64,000 nt of DNA from Fistulifera solaris (lineage: Eukaryota; Bacillariophyta; Bacillariophyceae; Naviculales; Stauroneidaceae). A program made the translations under genes and the position numbers. Numbering within the stretch: the first letter of the stretch is position 1; each line of letters opens with the position of its first letter. Where the stretch lies: contig AP026126.1 in NCBI GenBank assembly GCA_030295235.1, positions 1,364,001 through 1,428,000 on the forward strand, given 5' to 3'. Positions 9,474-19,906 of the stretch are shown here, one piece after another. The notes below the pieces were generated by a model. It saw nothing but the letters and a program-made list of their open reading frames with translations. It ran no database searches and was not told where the DNA came from.

Positions 9474-10748
9474 TTACCCAATTCCGGTTTGCAAGTTTCT
9501 TCGACAAAGCGGGCAAGTTGTTCGTTTAGCTCGCCTTCTTCGCCACGATGAACTCGTTTCTGGATTACTACTACCTTGCCATCTTCCTCCAATCCACCTT
9601 GCAATGCACTGCTGATGAAATAAATGATCACACTTCGTAGCACGCACAATTTCTTCGTCAGCGTCTCCCATCTCTTCCTTCTCGCCGCTTTCAATATCGC
9701 ACTGGAATCTTTCATCCTCTTCTTTGATTTGAAAATCACTCATACAAATGGCGCACTCGTGAACACCCCGTGCATCACGTCCTTTTTCCATCTTTTTCTC
9801 GCCCTTCGATATAATCCAGACCGAATTTGTATAGCCTTGACCTCCACCTTCCTTTCGTCTTACAAGTTGCACTGTCTCTAGTTGGTCGATTATCTCCCCA
9901 GCTGATACGGTCGGCGCACCTGATAATAAGGTCTCTTCCTCTTCTCGAAAACGTTCTTGTAACAGATTCAGCGCTTCCTGATCTGCCGTCACTTGTCTCA
10001 GAAACCAAAGATATACACACGGCAAACAAAGAAGAGGCAGTATCAAACTCAGTGTAAAAATCTCCAATGCGGCGACATATACCGAGAGCGCGGGGTATAA
10101 ATTAGGACAAGTAGCAGTACATGTCCCCAGGTGTTCGCCGCTTGAGTTGGTGTCATCTCCTTTCTGTCCAACGGGGATACTGTCTTCGTCCTCTCTACAG
10201 GTCTGTACCAGTGTTATTCCAGCATAAACGTACAAAAGAGCCAAGGTGTGAAAAATTTGATCGTATCGTCGAACAATCAATGGGCGATTCGGTCCATCTC
10301 GTGATCGATCGTATGAAAACATAAAAGCTCGAATGCTGGTGTGCGTAGGTACATAAACTATCCAGAAAATTGTGGCCGCCGCAAATGATTTGATAGGTCG
10401 AGAGCATGGTTTGTTGATGTCGAGTAAAAGTGCGTATAGGAACCACAAAAGGGCAAGGAACGCAAGAGTACCTGTGGGTACGATCGGCCACGTGATGATA
10501 GCAAACAGACACCGCAAACGTGTTGTAAGCGTAGACAGTGTCCTGTTTTCGGTCTCATCATCACTTTGTACAGATTGCTGCCCATCATCATCGACGTTAT
10601 TTCCGAGTAGATGGTTATTACGGGTCAATGCAGCATCAAGGTGCGTTCCGTAAGAGAATCGAGACATTTCATCAGCGTCTGATCTGCTTCCCGGATCACG
10701 CGGTGAACTGGATCGTAAGCGAGTGCTTTCGTCCGGCATTACATCCAT
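9474..10748 (-). CDS. Multi-pass membrane RING-H2 finger protein (putative E3 ubiquitin ligase)
   Basis: An intact 424-residue frame. The first ~75 residues are Ser/Asp-rich and probably cytosolic. Hydrophobic segments follow: LFAIITWPIVPTGTLAFLAL with LLWFLYALLL, a segment around FAAATIFWIVYVP, another near LALLYVYAGITLV, and LEIFTLSLILPLLCLPCVYL. The C-terminal domain is a RING-H2: CAICMSDF, a charged insert, then ATKCDHLFHQQCIARW and CPLCRRN. The spacing is wide on both sides of the His pair, an elongated RING. Architecture (membrane spans then cytosolic RING) is that of ER, Golgi or endosomal E3 ligases; substrate unknown. It is divergent from the type I membrane protein gene. Confidence 0.75.
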   Translation of the reverse strand: MDVMPDESTRLRSSSPRDPGSRSDADEMSRFSYGTHLDAALTRNNHLLGNNVDDDGQQSVQSDDETENRTLSTLTTRLRCLFAIITWPIVPTGTLAFLALLWFLYALLLDINKPCSRPIKSFAAATIFWIVYVPTHTSIRAFMFSYDRSRDGPNRPLIVRRYDQIFHTLALLYVYAGITLVQTCREDEDSIPVGQKGDDTNSSGEHLGTCTATCPNLYPALSVYVAALEIFTLSLILPLLCLPCVYLWFLRQVTADQEALNLLQERFREEEETLLSGAPTVSAGEIIDQLETVQLVRRKEGGGQGYTNSVWIISKGEKKMEKGRDARGVHECAICMSDFQIKEEDERFQCDIESGEKEEMGDADEEIVRATKCDHLFHQQCIARWIGGRWQGSSNPETSSSWRRRRAKRTTCPLCRRNLQTGIG

Positions 10749-11298
10749 TGTTGAGTACCAGGTACGATTGGGTGACTTCAGCCAGCGTTGTATTCGTGTA
10801 ACGTCGATGGTGGTTTGGCTCGGTTCCTTTTGTCCATTTTTGATCTTTCGACGTGATGATTACTTTCGTTTCGGTGCGTGAATACCACAAGAAAATGTCG
10901 GACGTCGTACCAGTACCGCCTACTGTATGACTGACACTCTTGCTTCCAGGTCGACACTTGACACCACGGTCATTCATTACAATAAGCTGCACAGTCCAAC
11001 TCCAACAGGTATCCGTTGGGTTCAACTGAAAACAATCGCTTAAGTGTTGCAACCGCAAATAAAATACTCGTATACGATAATGAATATATATAAAACTGAA
11101 TGTTGACTCTCTGCATAGCCACATTTTGCGCATCGTTGCAGAACGTTGGAGGTGCGCCATTTGTTCTGCTGTCACTGAAAAATCAAACTGCTCACAGTCC
11201 TTGCAAGGTTATTGCAAAGATTTCACACCTTGTGTTATTTTGTTGCATTATTTAGCAACTGTTTCAAGGCGTGTTTACTCGGAGAAAAGATTGCAACC
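10749..11298. promoter_or_regulatory. Divergent intergenic region, no gene seen
   Basis: 550 bases between divergently transcribed genes. Long frames on the minus strand overlap the 5' part of the RING gene and show no domain. No repeats or motifs stand out. Confidence 0.3.
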
Positions 11299-12698
11299 AT
11301 GTTCAAGAGAGAAAACTTGGCTGCTGTTGTCACCTTGTTGGTTGGTCAGGCAATCGCCGTCGATGCTGGATACAACATTATCCCCAGAGATACGCATCAG
11401 CGCCATCTGCAACCCCCGGCTGCATCTCCACAGCCAATTAGTTTTGATGGAGACTTGGACAGAATCATTTCCCTTGCGCTGGAACGTGCTGAGGGCTTCA
11501 ACCCCGATGAAGCGTCGTCGCCGACAGTAACTCCCGCGCCTACGATCACTCCCTCACCTACGGTTAGCCCGGTGCATTCCCCCCAATGTCTGTGAAGGAG
11601 CTGATTTGAGTCGGTTAGAGCTGTTCAAGTGGAAGTATACGATCGAGACCGTCGCGCAGGCAGACGTGAATGCCGTGATAGGGCAGGTGGAAGAAATGTT
11701 GCAAGAAAGGCTTGTTCCCTTGGTGCTGTCTTGCAACGCCAAGAATGTCGCAAACGCTTCGATTGTAGCAATTGATTGCACGCTTCCTTTGGATACTATT
11801 TCTTTAGAAGGTGAGTTCTTATTGTGCTATTCAACCTTTTGATCAGTGCTCTTGACTAACATTCCGTAATCCAGCTGTGTGTGCCCCTGAGCTTAACTCC
11901 GACCACAATTGCACTGCAGTTGATGGAACAATGCGTGTCTTCCTCTCAGATCCTGAAACTGCCTCGGAAGCACTTTCTCTCACCGATCAAATGGTTAAGA
12001 AAGTTATCGAAGATCCTGCATTCGTTGATGAAGTAGGCAAAGGGTTGATGAAAATTACTCTAATTGACAACGATGTGCCAGTCGACAGTATATCTCCAGA
12101 CCCAGAAAGAGCTGTCGGCGAGCAAGGGTTTAGTCCGTTCTCGTTTGTCATTGTTGCCGTAGGCAGTGCCGCTCTCATCGCCTTTGTCGGCTCTGTGTAC
12201 TATTGGAGACGAGGGGGCGAAGTGGATGGTGATGCTGCAGGAGCGGCAGGTTCGTCCCTCTACACAGATACTTTTACGTCAGGTGGCAATACTGAATCAC
12301 CTTTCGCCGAGATGGTACCTTCAGCGTATGCATTTAACGGAAACATGAGTGTGTTGACTCCCCCGAATGGTATGAGTCCTGTTTTGGAAGACGACAATTC
12401 TTCTCAAAGTCCTCTCGAAATGGACTCATTCGACATGCCAGCAGCATATTACGACTCAAATTCCGAATCACAAGATACTTTGGGAGCTCGAAAGCGTGCA
12501 GGAGGTACTTTGACTGCGGGACATCACTTATCAGACAGCCTGGATGCAGAAGAGGGAACTCCGACTGAAATCGATGATACGCAGGGTCCTGCCGACAATG
12601 AAGATTTGCTTGGTCTTCAAGACATTGACATCTCCACGGATAACGAAAGCAAGGTCTCGGAGACGATATCTCAACAGCTCTTCAGCGACTTTGTCTAA
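11299..12698 (+). CDS. Single-pass (type I) membrane protein, lineage-specific
   Basis: Exon 1 is 11299-11810 and exon 2 is 11875-12698 (GTGAGT donor, CCAG acceptor, phase 1). The protein begins with a signal peptide (LAAVVTLLVGQAIAVDA), then a Pro/Thr/Ser stalk with repeated PT-x-TP units. A luminal domain of about 200 residues with paired cysteines (NVCEGADL, LSCNAKNV, IDCTLP, VCAPELN, HNCTAV) follows, then one membrane span (SFVIVAVGSAALIAFVGSVYYW) and an acidic Ser-rich cytosolic tail. One extra C in the run 11579-11584 breaks the frame; removing it gives 444 residues. I do not recognise the family. The layout suggests a cell-surface or endomembrane receptor-like protein. Confidence 0.7.
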
Positions 12699-12868
12699 TT
12701 ACATGTTACAAAAGTGTTCTGGGCTGGAATCGCGTCGTTTGGATGATTTTTTAGAGATTTATGAGAAGGAGGTCTAGAAATAACAACTAAGGAATATGTT
12801 TAGGATATAAAGTCTCTTAACACAATGCTTCTTGTGCTTGCATCTCCGCGTCAATAATTCAGAAACAT

Positions 12869-15800
12869 TCATTCCAGAGACCGGTCCATTGTTTCGCGTA
12901 AAAACAGCAGAAATAGCTCGTCACTCCCAGATGTTTTCTCTCCCCAATGAGAGCGTTTGCGAATGTAACTTTCAAGAAGCCTATAATTTCTCCTAGAATC
13001 GGTTGTCGCTCCTCCTCGGCACAAAGAAAGAATCAAAGGAAGTGATCCATCCGTGTCCTTTATTGAAAATCCTTCCAACAGACTTAGCGAAACCTTGTCT
13101 GTACTTCCGTTCTGTGCGAGCAAAACTCTATCGAGCGAAACCGAGGTTTGGGACCTGGTGTTCGATAAGAGTGATCCACATGTCGTAATGACTTTGTGAC
13201 AAGATTGGAGACCATCTAATGGAGTCGATCGTTTCTTGACAAAGATAGTGCTACATCCTTGGTAATCTTTAAATCGAAGCTTCAGAGGAAAATACTCTGG
13301 CGATGCGATCTTCATTTGTTGCCGTTTTAGATCAGAATTTCTCAAAAGAGCTGGAACGGTGACGCGATCCGGGTCCGCGCAATCATCGGACAAAATTTCG
13401 AGCTGAATGGCAACGTCTCTACCAGAATCGACATCCACGGCTCGGACCTCTTGTCTCTTGACTGCTAAAGCGTAAAGATGTCGCAGAGGCTGAAGATGAC
13501 ACTGGTTGTCCGAAGTCGTAGATGGGAATCTAGGGAAGAATGATACTAACAGAACTGCGATATCCTCAGGATCACGTCCCAGTGTACTGGTTCCGCCGCC
13601 GAGAAACAGAAGACCTATCGCCATTCCACAAATCATGTGGAATCCATATCGCGCTTCTTCGTCGCAACGCCAACGGAGCATTTTAAAGATCTTCAGACAA
13701 TGGATATCGCCAGTCCCGGTCATTACCATGGCAAGAGAAATCGCAGTGCATCCTAGAGCCGTCTCTAGAATTTGAAGCTCAGGCTTGGAAGCCACGGCAA
13801 CTGGATCTTTTGATTCGCGGAGCGCGTAAAGCTCAAGAACAAAATATTCAATGGCTCTTTGCGCATCTTTGTTTCCAGTTCCGGCAAAACGCAGCCCCAT
13901 GCCAAAGCAAGCACCTGCGATAGCGTGTACATAGATCTGACGAGTAGCTCGTCGATCAAAAGTCATGTCAGATTTGATTGTTGCGAGAGGGGCCTTGCCT
14001 TCTGTTGCACGCTTGGCCATTGTGCGCATAAGCGCGCAGGCTTTGTTTACAACGGAAGGAACCTGGTTCTCAATCCATTCGATAGATGCTACGACATCGT
14101 CCCAAAGAATCAACGATCTAGCAATGATTCTGTATGTTAGAAGATCGGGTCGGACAAATTCCAAGAGAAAATGTGTATCAGGAAGCGCAAGCGCAGATGC
14201 CAACGTGTGATTCCCAGATTTCATGTGCATTAAGCCCAATGCGAGAGTTGCACCAGGAGCAGTTACTTCTGTGTTAATTAGATCCCCTTCATGAATCGTC
14301 GAGCATTTCTCGTTGTCGCCACCAGGAACGGTACTAGGTAAACTAAAGCGGTCGTTGGCTTCTCTCGTTCGTTCTCGTTCCTCCTTGTCGACACCACCCA
14401 CCACGTATTTATGAAGTCTTTCTTCCAGGTGAAGATCCGCCAGACCTGCTGCGCGATCAATTCCATCACTTTGGTCAGAAAGACATAAGTTGACCATTCC
14501 CAGAGCTATGCCGCAAACCAGATTGTACGATTCCCTATCGAAGGCACTAGCATCACTGTCGGGGCGCTTTCCTATTTCATTCAAGAGGAACTCCGTCATC
14601 ATACGATGTGAAGAGCCCTGAAAAAGTAAGCCCGTTCCAAGAATGGCTGCTGCTTGAACGGTACTAGCCACATCTACAGCACTGAAATGTTGGGGAATTA
14701 ATGACGGTATGTGGAGGCACAGCATCTTGGAGACAGCAATGTCGCAAGAGCCCCGCTTATCGGCAGCTAGGCCCAACAATATACCTACTGTGGTAGTAAC
14801 GGTGCCTTGGGTCAAGTATTCATATAGATCGGACATCTCCAGGGCGGTAAGGTGCCCCCGCAACCCTAAAGCCAGGAGAACACCTGCATGAGAATGATTT
14901 TTAAAAAGGACCTCACTGTTTGGCTCTGCTCCTTCGGTAGTCTGTTCTTGATGAGGTGGTGGCTTGTTGTAAATTATCCACGTTCGAGAAATATGAAAAC
15001 CCGACGTATCCTTTTGCTCGGTAGTCTTAAGCCGGCAGCAACTCCATTGTGAAATTCGGGCCAAACTCTCAAATCAGAAGGACTATCCGTCAAATCTAGG
15101 GTAATACCTGCGTTTGTGGGAGGCACGCGTCCACGAAGACAAAGCTCGGGTACAGGCAAGGGCTCAGCTGGAATTGGTTCAAGATTTCCGATAGTCAACA
15201 TACCACGACCAACGGAGAGTGCGAGACTCCGAAGAATTAAAGAATGAAGTCTCTTTTGTTTGAGCCGCTCAAAATCGTGGTCATTGAGTTCAACTGCCCT
15301 CGCCACTTTCAAAAACACTGGACGTGATGAGCGCAGGAGTCGAGTGGCTTCGTGAATTCTATTATCTTCACGAAAAAGTAATGCCGAGCTTAACTCAAGT
15401 GGTACTAGACCGTCCATGTCGGTATCAGCAAACGTCTTCACGTCGACTTCCTCAATCATCTTTTCTGATAACCCTCCTTTCCATCTTTCGAATAGATCTG
15501 TTTGGTGTATCGTATTTTCTTGCTGGGCAAGATTCATGCTAATATCCTCTCTTCCAACTAACTTCCAACTTTCTGGGGTCCATGATTGCATCATATCACT
15601 TGAAATATAATTGAAATCTCGAAATTTCCTGAGGACTTCGATCATGGGCAAAACAAAACCGGGTGGAAAACTTTCATTCAATTCGAGAACGCTTGCGTAG
15701 CCTTCAGTCAGAATGCGACTAACTACATCCTGGCAGTTCCGTTTACCATTCAAAGGAAAGAGTACTTCCGCTATTCTAACGAGCGAATTCGTTTTTCCGA

Positions 15801-17958
15801 AATGTGAACTTAGTAAATAGCTTGGAAAGCCAAAAGGTTCTCCATCCTGCAGATCTCCGCTCATTCTTTTCTCAAACCAACCAAAGATTGAGGGAATTTG
15901 GTCGGTATGAACTAACGAAGAGAGCACCGCGCGGCCACTAGTGGATGCCTTTGTCCCAGTGCTTGGTTTATCGTTATCTTTTGAGTTGAAATCAGCATAG
16001 TAGAATCTCCGAAACTTCAGAACATTGAAATTATCTGTGTCCGGAAAAGCTTGACATAATTTCACAAGAAGGCCGTTCACACTTGCAGCATCCATCCCCT
16101 GTGATTTCGTCAGTTTCATATCTTCATATAGTAAGTGGAGATGATCGAACACGCAGGGAAAAAGACCACCTAACCTTTCCGACTTCAAAAAATTAATGGA
16201 TAAATGTGCCGTTTCATTTAAAAAATCCTGTAGTCCACGCTTTGCTATGAAGCTTGTGTTCTTGCTGAACGGCGTTTCATAGCCAGATTGTTCAAACTTT
16301 CGATGGCAATCGGAAGCGAGCAGAAGTTCCCACGAAGACAAATCACCTCCTGTACTATCCTCCGACGCAACGGAATCATACCATTCGAATTTTGCGAGCG
16401 CAACAAGAACATGTTCTAGTGCTGTGAACGTCGAAGCGATTTGGTTGGCGAGCCTGTAGCAGTCGGCACGAATTTTCAGTGCTAGGATTCGGTAGTGGTG
16501 TTCCTTTCCCTCGTTTTTCGAGGCCAACCAATCAAAAGCCGCATCTAAAGTCTTCAAGACACGATCAGTCAGTAGATCAGTATCTATGTTAAGTGAGAGC
16601 TTGGCACGAATTCGCCGATCAGAAATTTGTAGAGTGACACGATCACGGAAAGGGTCTTGCATACTCAGAACCGGATCCAAAACGGAGCAATCACTCACGA
16701 GGTGCCATGCACGAAAGCATGACAATGTCCCATCTACTTTGTGTACAAGCAATTCGGTACTCCCTCGTATCGTTTGCAAGGGAGTGCTCCAAGACATGCA
16801 ATGCTTGGGTAGGATATTACTTTGACGGCATTGCTGGCATCCCTTTCGAGAGACCAAAACTGTAAACTTTTCGCAGAACTATTTGGAGAAACACAGCAAA
16901 GCACACTGTTTGATGTTGCGGATGTATTCGAAACGAGAAATGACGACTCCACTTCGAGTTGGACCGGAGAAGCATACAAAAGCTCCAATGCTATTCGCGC
17001 GTGTAGGGGTGCGAAAGGAGTGTCACTATTAGAGGATCCTCTCGGACGTGGTGACAAATATGCCGTATCTGCTTTTCGTGGAGACCTTCTGAGCCCCAAG
17101 GCATCGGCCAATGCTTCTTGGCGAGAAGCAAACGGAGTGAGTTGCGAGGAGCCCAACAGGTCCATGTCGAACACCATCAAATCGTCGTGCGCCGGAAATC
17201 GCGTCTGTTCATACACAGCGGGTTCTCGTGGCGGTGGAGGTGCATCACGTACTGCCCACAAGCGGTGGCGTTTTTGCAGGGTGTGGTAGGATAGGACTAA
17301 TAGCAACGGTTCCTCCCCGTGTACGGTCCCCATCCATGTCCATTTCTCGTGTACATCCGTCACAGGAGGACAATCCATACCAGTTTTTGTCATGAGACAC
17401 ACCGGTAACAAGTCTTGCAGCGGATGAGTTAGAGAAAATAGGGAAGGAACTGCCGAAATGACACGCCGCGTTGCCGTGGGTGGTGACTTTAATATGAAGC
17501 CGTCTACAGCTGTCTCTTCATCCTCCGTGTACTCGAGCCGCTGCAGTAATATTCCGCGTCCTTGAATCGCCAAAATGTTCAAGCACTCAAACGGCAGTGA
17601 TATCGTCCATCCTTCTGCGGGTAAACTCAACGAAGCTTCCGACTGTTGCGGGTAAACATCCCAAATGCATACTTGTGTTGTGTGTAGCAAGGCACAAAGC
17701 ACGGAATGGTGAGGAGCATCTCGAAAGTCGTCCACACCACGTCAAGGATATCGGTGTGGACAGCAAACGAAGCATGTAAAATTCTCGGTGAAGAGTCGGG
17801 ACCACTGTAGACGCAAATTTTCCCATTGTTCCAGGTCGTTTCGAGCGAGGCGTCGGGAAAGAGGGGTGCGCGGTGACGACACGTTGCGACGGCGGACAGG
17901 TGGACGCGTCCTTCAGTTCAAGCAGTGTCTGCATAGAAATTGCAGCAGGGTCTGTCAT
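12869..17958 (-). CDS. APC1: Anaphase-promoting complex subunit 1 (APC1)
   Basis: A single large coding region of 1697 residues after correction. The N-terminal part is beta-propeller-like (KICVYSGPDSSPRIL, CALLHTTQVCIWDV, FSLTHPLQDLLPVC). The C-terminal half holds the proteasome/cyclosome repeats: HAGVLLALGLRGHL, VGILLGLAADKRGSCD, HIPSLIP, VQAAAILGTGLLFQG, YNLVCGIALGMVNL and GATLALGLMHMKSGN, closely similar to APC1. Four missing bases split it: GGG 17855-17857, AAA 17724-17726, GGG 16779-16781 and TTTT 15012-15015 on the plus strand. Restoring them makes the length divisible by three with no introns. APC1 is the scaffold of the APC/C ubiquitin ligase that controls mitotic exit. Confidence 0.9.
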
Positions 17959-18319
17959 TGTTGTTGCGTTGCATTAATTAATTCACAATTCAATATCCTT
18001 TTTCTATAAGTAATTATACAATACGGAGTAAACAACGGCGCCTCTTTTCTGGTCATTTAATTATTTTTTTGAGATCGGTGGCTCCGTCGTCCGTGCGGCA
18101 CATTATTATTTTACATGGTATAACGTATAACCTCAAGCCTTACTTGATTTCAATACCGTCTGTCCGTCTAGGCCTCACATTAATTCTCGTCCCCCATTCT
18201 TATTTCCTTGTCATCTTCCCATCACCTTCTTCCCATCATCATCATCATTATTGCTTGCCAGTTCATTCAGCAAATCGCCGTTTCTCTGTATTTCTTGACA
18301 GTTCCTTGCAAGAAGAAAG
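17959..18319. promoter_or_regulatory. Divergent promoter region between APC1 and the next gene
   Basis: 360 bases, pyrimidine-rich towards 18319, with a short CATCAT microsatellite near 18235-18248. It carries TACGGAGTA at 18022-18030. No gene is supported. Confidence 0.35.
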
Positions 18320-19796
18320 ATGTTGCGAAGGTGTCTCCCATCTCCCAGAATAACAACGAGGCGCGTTCGACTCCTGTCGACTACGGCGTCCGATCGTCTC
18401 GTGGGTTACTCACCGATGGCGCAGGGAGGACCGGTAAACACCAACAGCACGTATATTCCTACAGAGAAAGATGTCACAACTGCGGGAGGCGTTTGGGCAC
18501 CGACTTCTGCCAAACGGGATGCTTTAGCTGAGTTCAAAACGGCCGCGGCGGGGAAATCACTTGACGAACAAGCGACGAAAGAAGAAAAGTTGGATTTGTA
18601 TCTTGTCGATGGAATGGTTCTTATTGGAAAATGTACCGATGGTTCTTTATTAAATTTATCAGACCCAGCTGACAAAATGAATGCAGTCGAGACGTGGTGG
18701 ATGAAAGAAAAGGTTACTGAAGATACCCTATTGTATCAAGTGCAATGGAAAGAACGACTCACAGATTTGAGCAAGAAGATGGATGCACTTTTGGCTTCAA
18801 TGCCGGCCGATCGATGCCTTCGGGATATTCGCGACTATATGGATGCGCAAGATACGTTAACTGACGAAGACAAGAAACAAGAGACGCCACTTGGCGAGCG
18901 GGCATTTCCCCTAATGACTGGTTTGGACGGAGAGGAGCTAACACAACAGAAGGTAACGGAGGAGAATCTGGAACAAGCAATTTCGCGATTTCGTCTAATC
19001 ATGGCACAAGAGGCGGCCAAAATGTTGATCGAGCGATGGGATCATTTGACAACGCCGTCGGATCATGATGTCGACCGGGCGGCTGTCCAGGGGATCGATT
19101 TGACCAAGCAAGACAAAGTACTTTCGCACCTACAGATGCAATTGGTTCTAGAATCATTTATTCAAGGTGACTGCGCCAGTAGAGTAGAGTCGCTTTGGGG
19201 AATGTTCAATAAAGAAGGGGATGGTTTACTCGATGAGGATAAAATGAACATGGTGTGCGAATTGGCTATAGAACCAGTGGGAAAAGCTCTCGAGCGATTG
19301 CACGACGAGTCGCTGGCTGCATCTCCTGCTCGAAAGGTACTAGAAGAGTTCTCTGCAACTCCGCCTTCTATGGGATGGAGAGAAGGTCGCAAAGACACTG
19401 CAATTAAGAAGAATTTGAAAAGATGTTTCGAACAACATGTAAATATCACTTTCGCGATGAAGTAGAAGTGAATCATAGATTACGGTGCATTTATGCATGG
19501 GCGAATAAAAACATCAAGACAACAAGATAGAGTCCGTTCATGTGGAAGAACAAGGGCTTACAGGACGAAAACGATATGTTGAGTTAAAGCCAAAAATAAG
19601 TTTGGAAGAATTTCGGGAAGTGCAACGTATTCATTTTACACACCTGGACCGCGTAGCTCAAGAGTTTTTGAAGAGTTATCGGGAGGATATTCTCATTAAA
19701 CAGGGTAAAGGAAGGCGGCGCTCTGAATTTTATCGTGAATCGGCACTCTTTCTGACTGTTGTTGCTATTGCTGACTTCATCATAACGTCCTTATAA
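18320..19796 (+). CDS. Conserved protein of unknown function, probably mitochondrial, EF-hand-like segment
   Basis: The start MLRRCLPSPRITTRRVRLLST is rich in Arg and Ser without acidic residues, a mitochondrial presequence. The remainder is mostly charged helices. One stretch, FNKEGDGLLDEDKMN, resembles a degenerate EF-hand loop (N, D and E at suitable positions). Two missing A bases (19441-19443 and 19507-19511) divide the C-terminal part. Corrected, the protein is 492 residues and ends in a hydrophobic helix (SALFLTVVAIADFIITSL) that could be a tail anchor. I do not recognise the family. The next gene on the other strand (MCM9) ends 110 bases away. Confidence 0.6.
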
Positions 19797-19906
19797 TGAA
19801 TAATTATTCTAAACATCTAAAAATCTGGGAAACTCAGCTTTTACTTTGACTTAATGATGCGAATAGTCTACCAGAAATCCTTTCATTGTACTCTCTGCAA
19901 TTGTCT

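Noticed and set aside
10696-11175. 159-residue minus-strand ORF upstream of the RING gene
   Set aside because: Overlaps the RING gene's first exon in another frame and has no recognisable features; likely chance.
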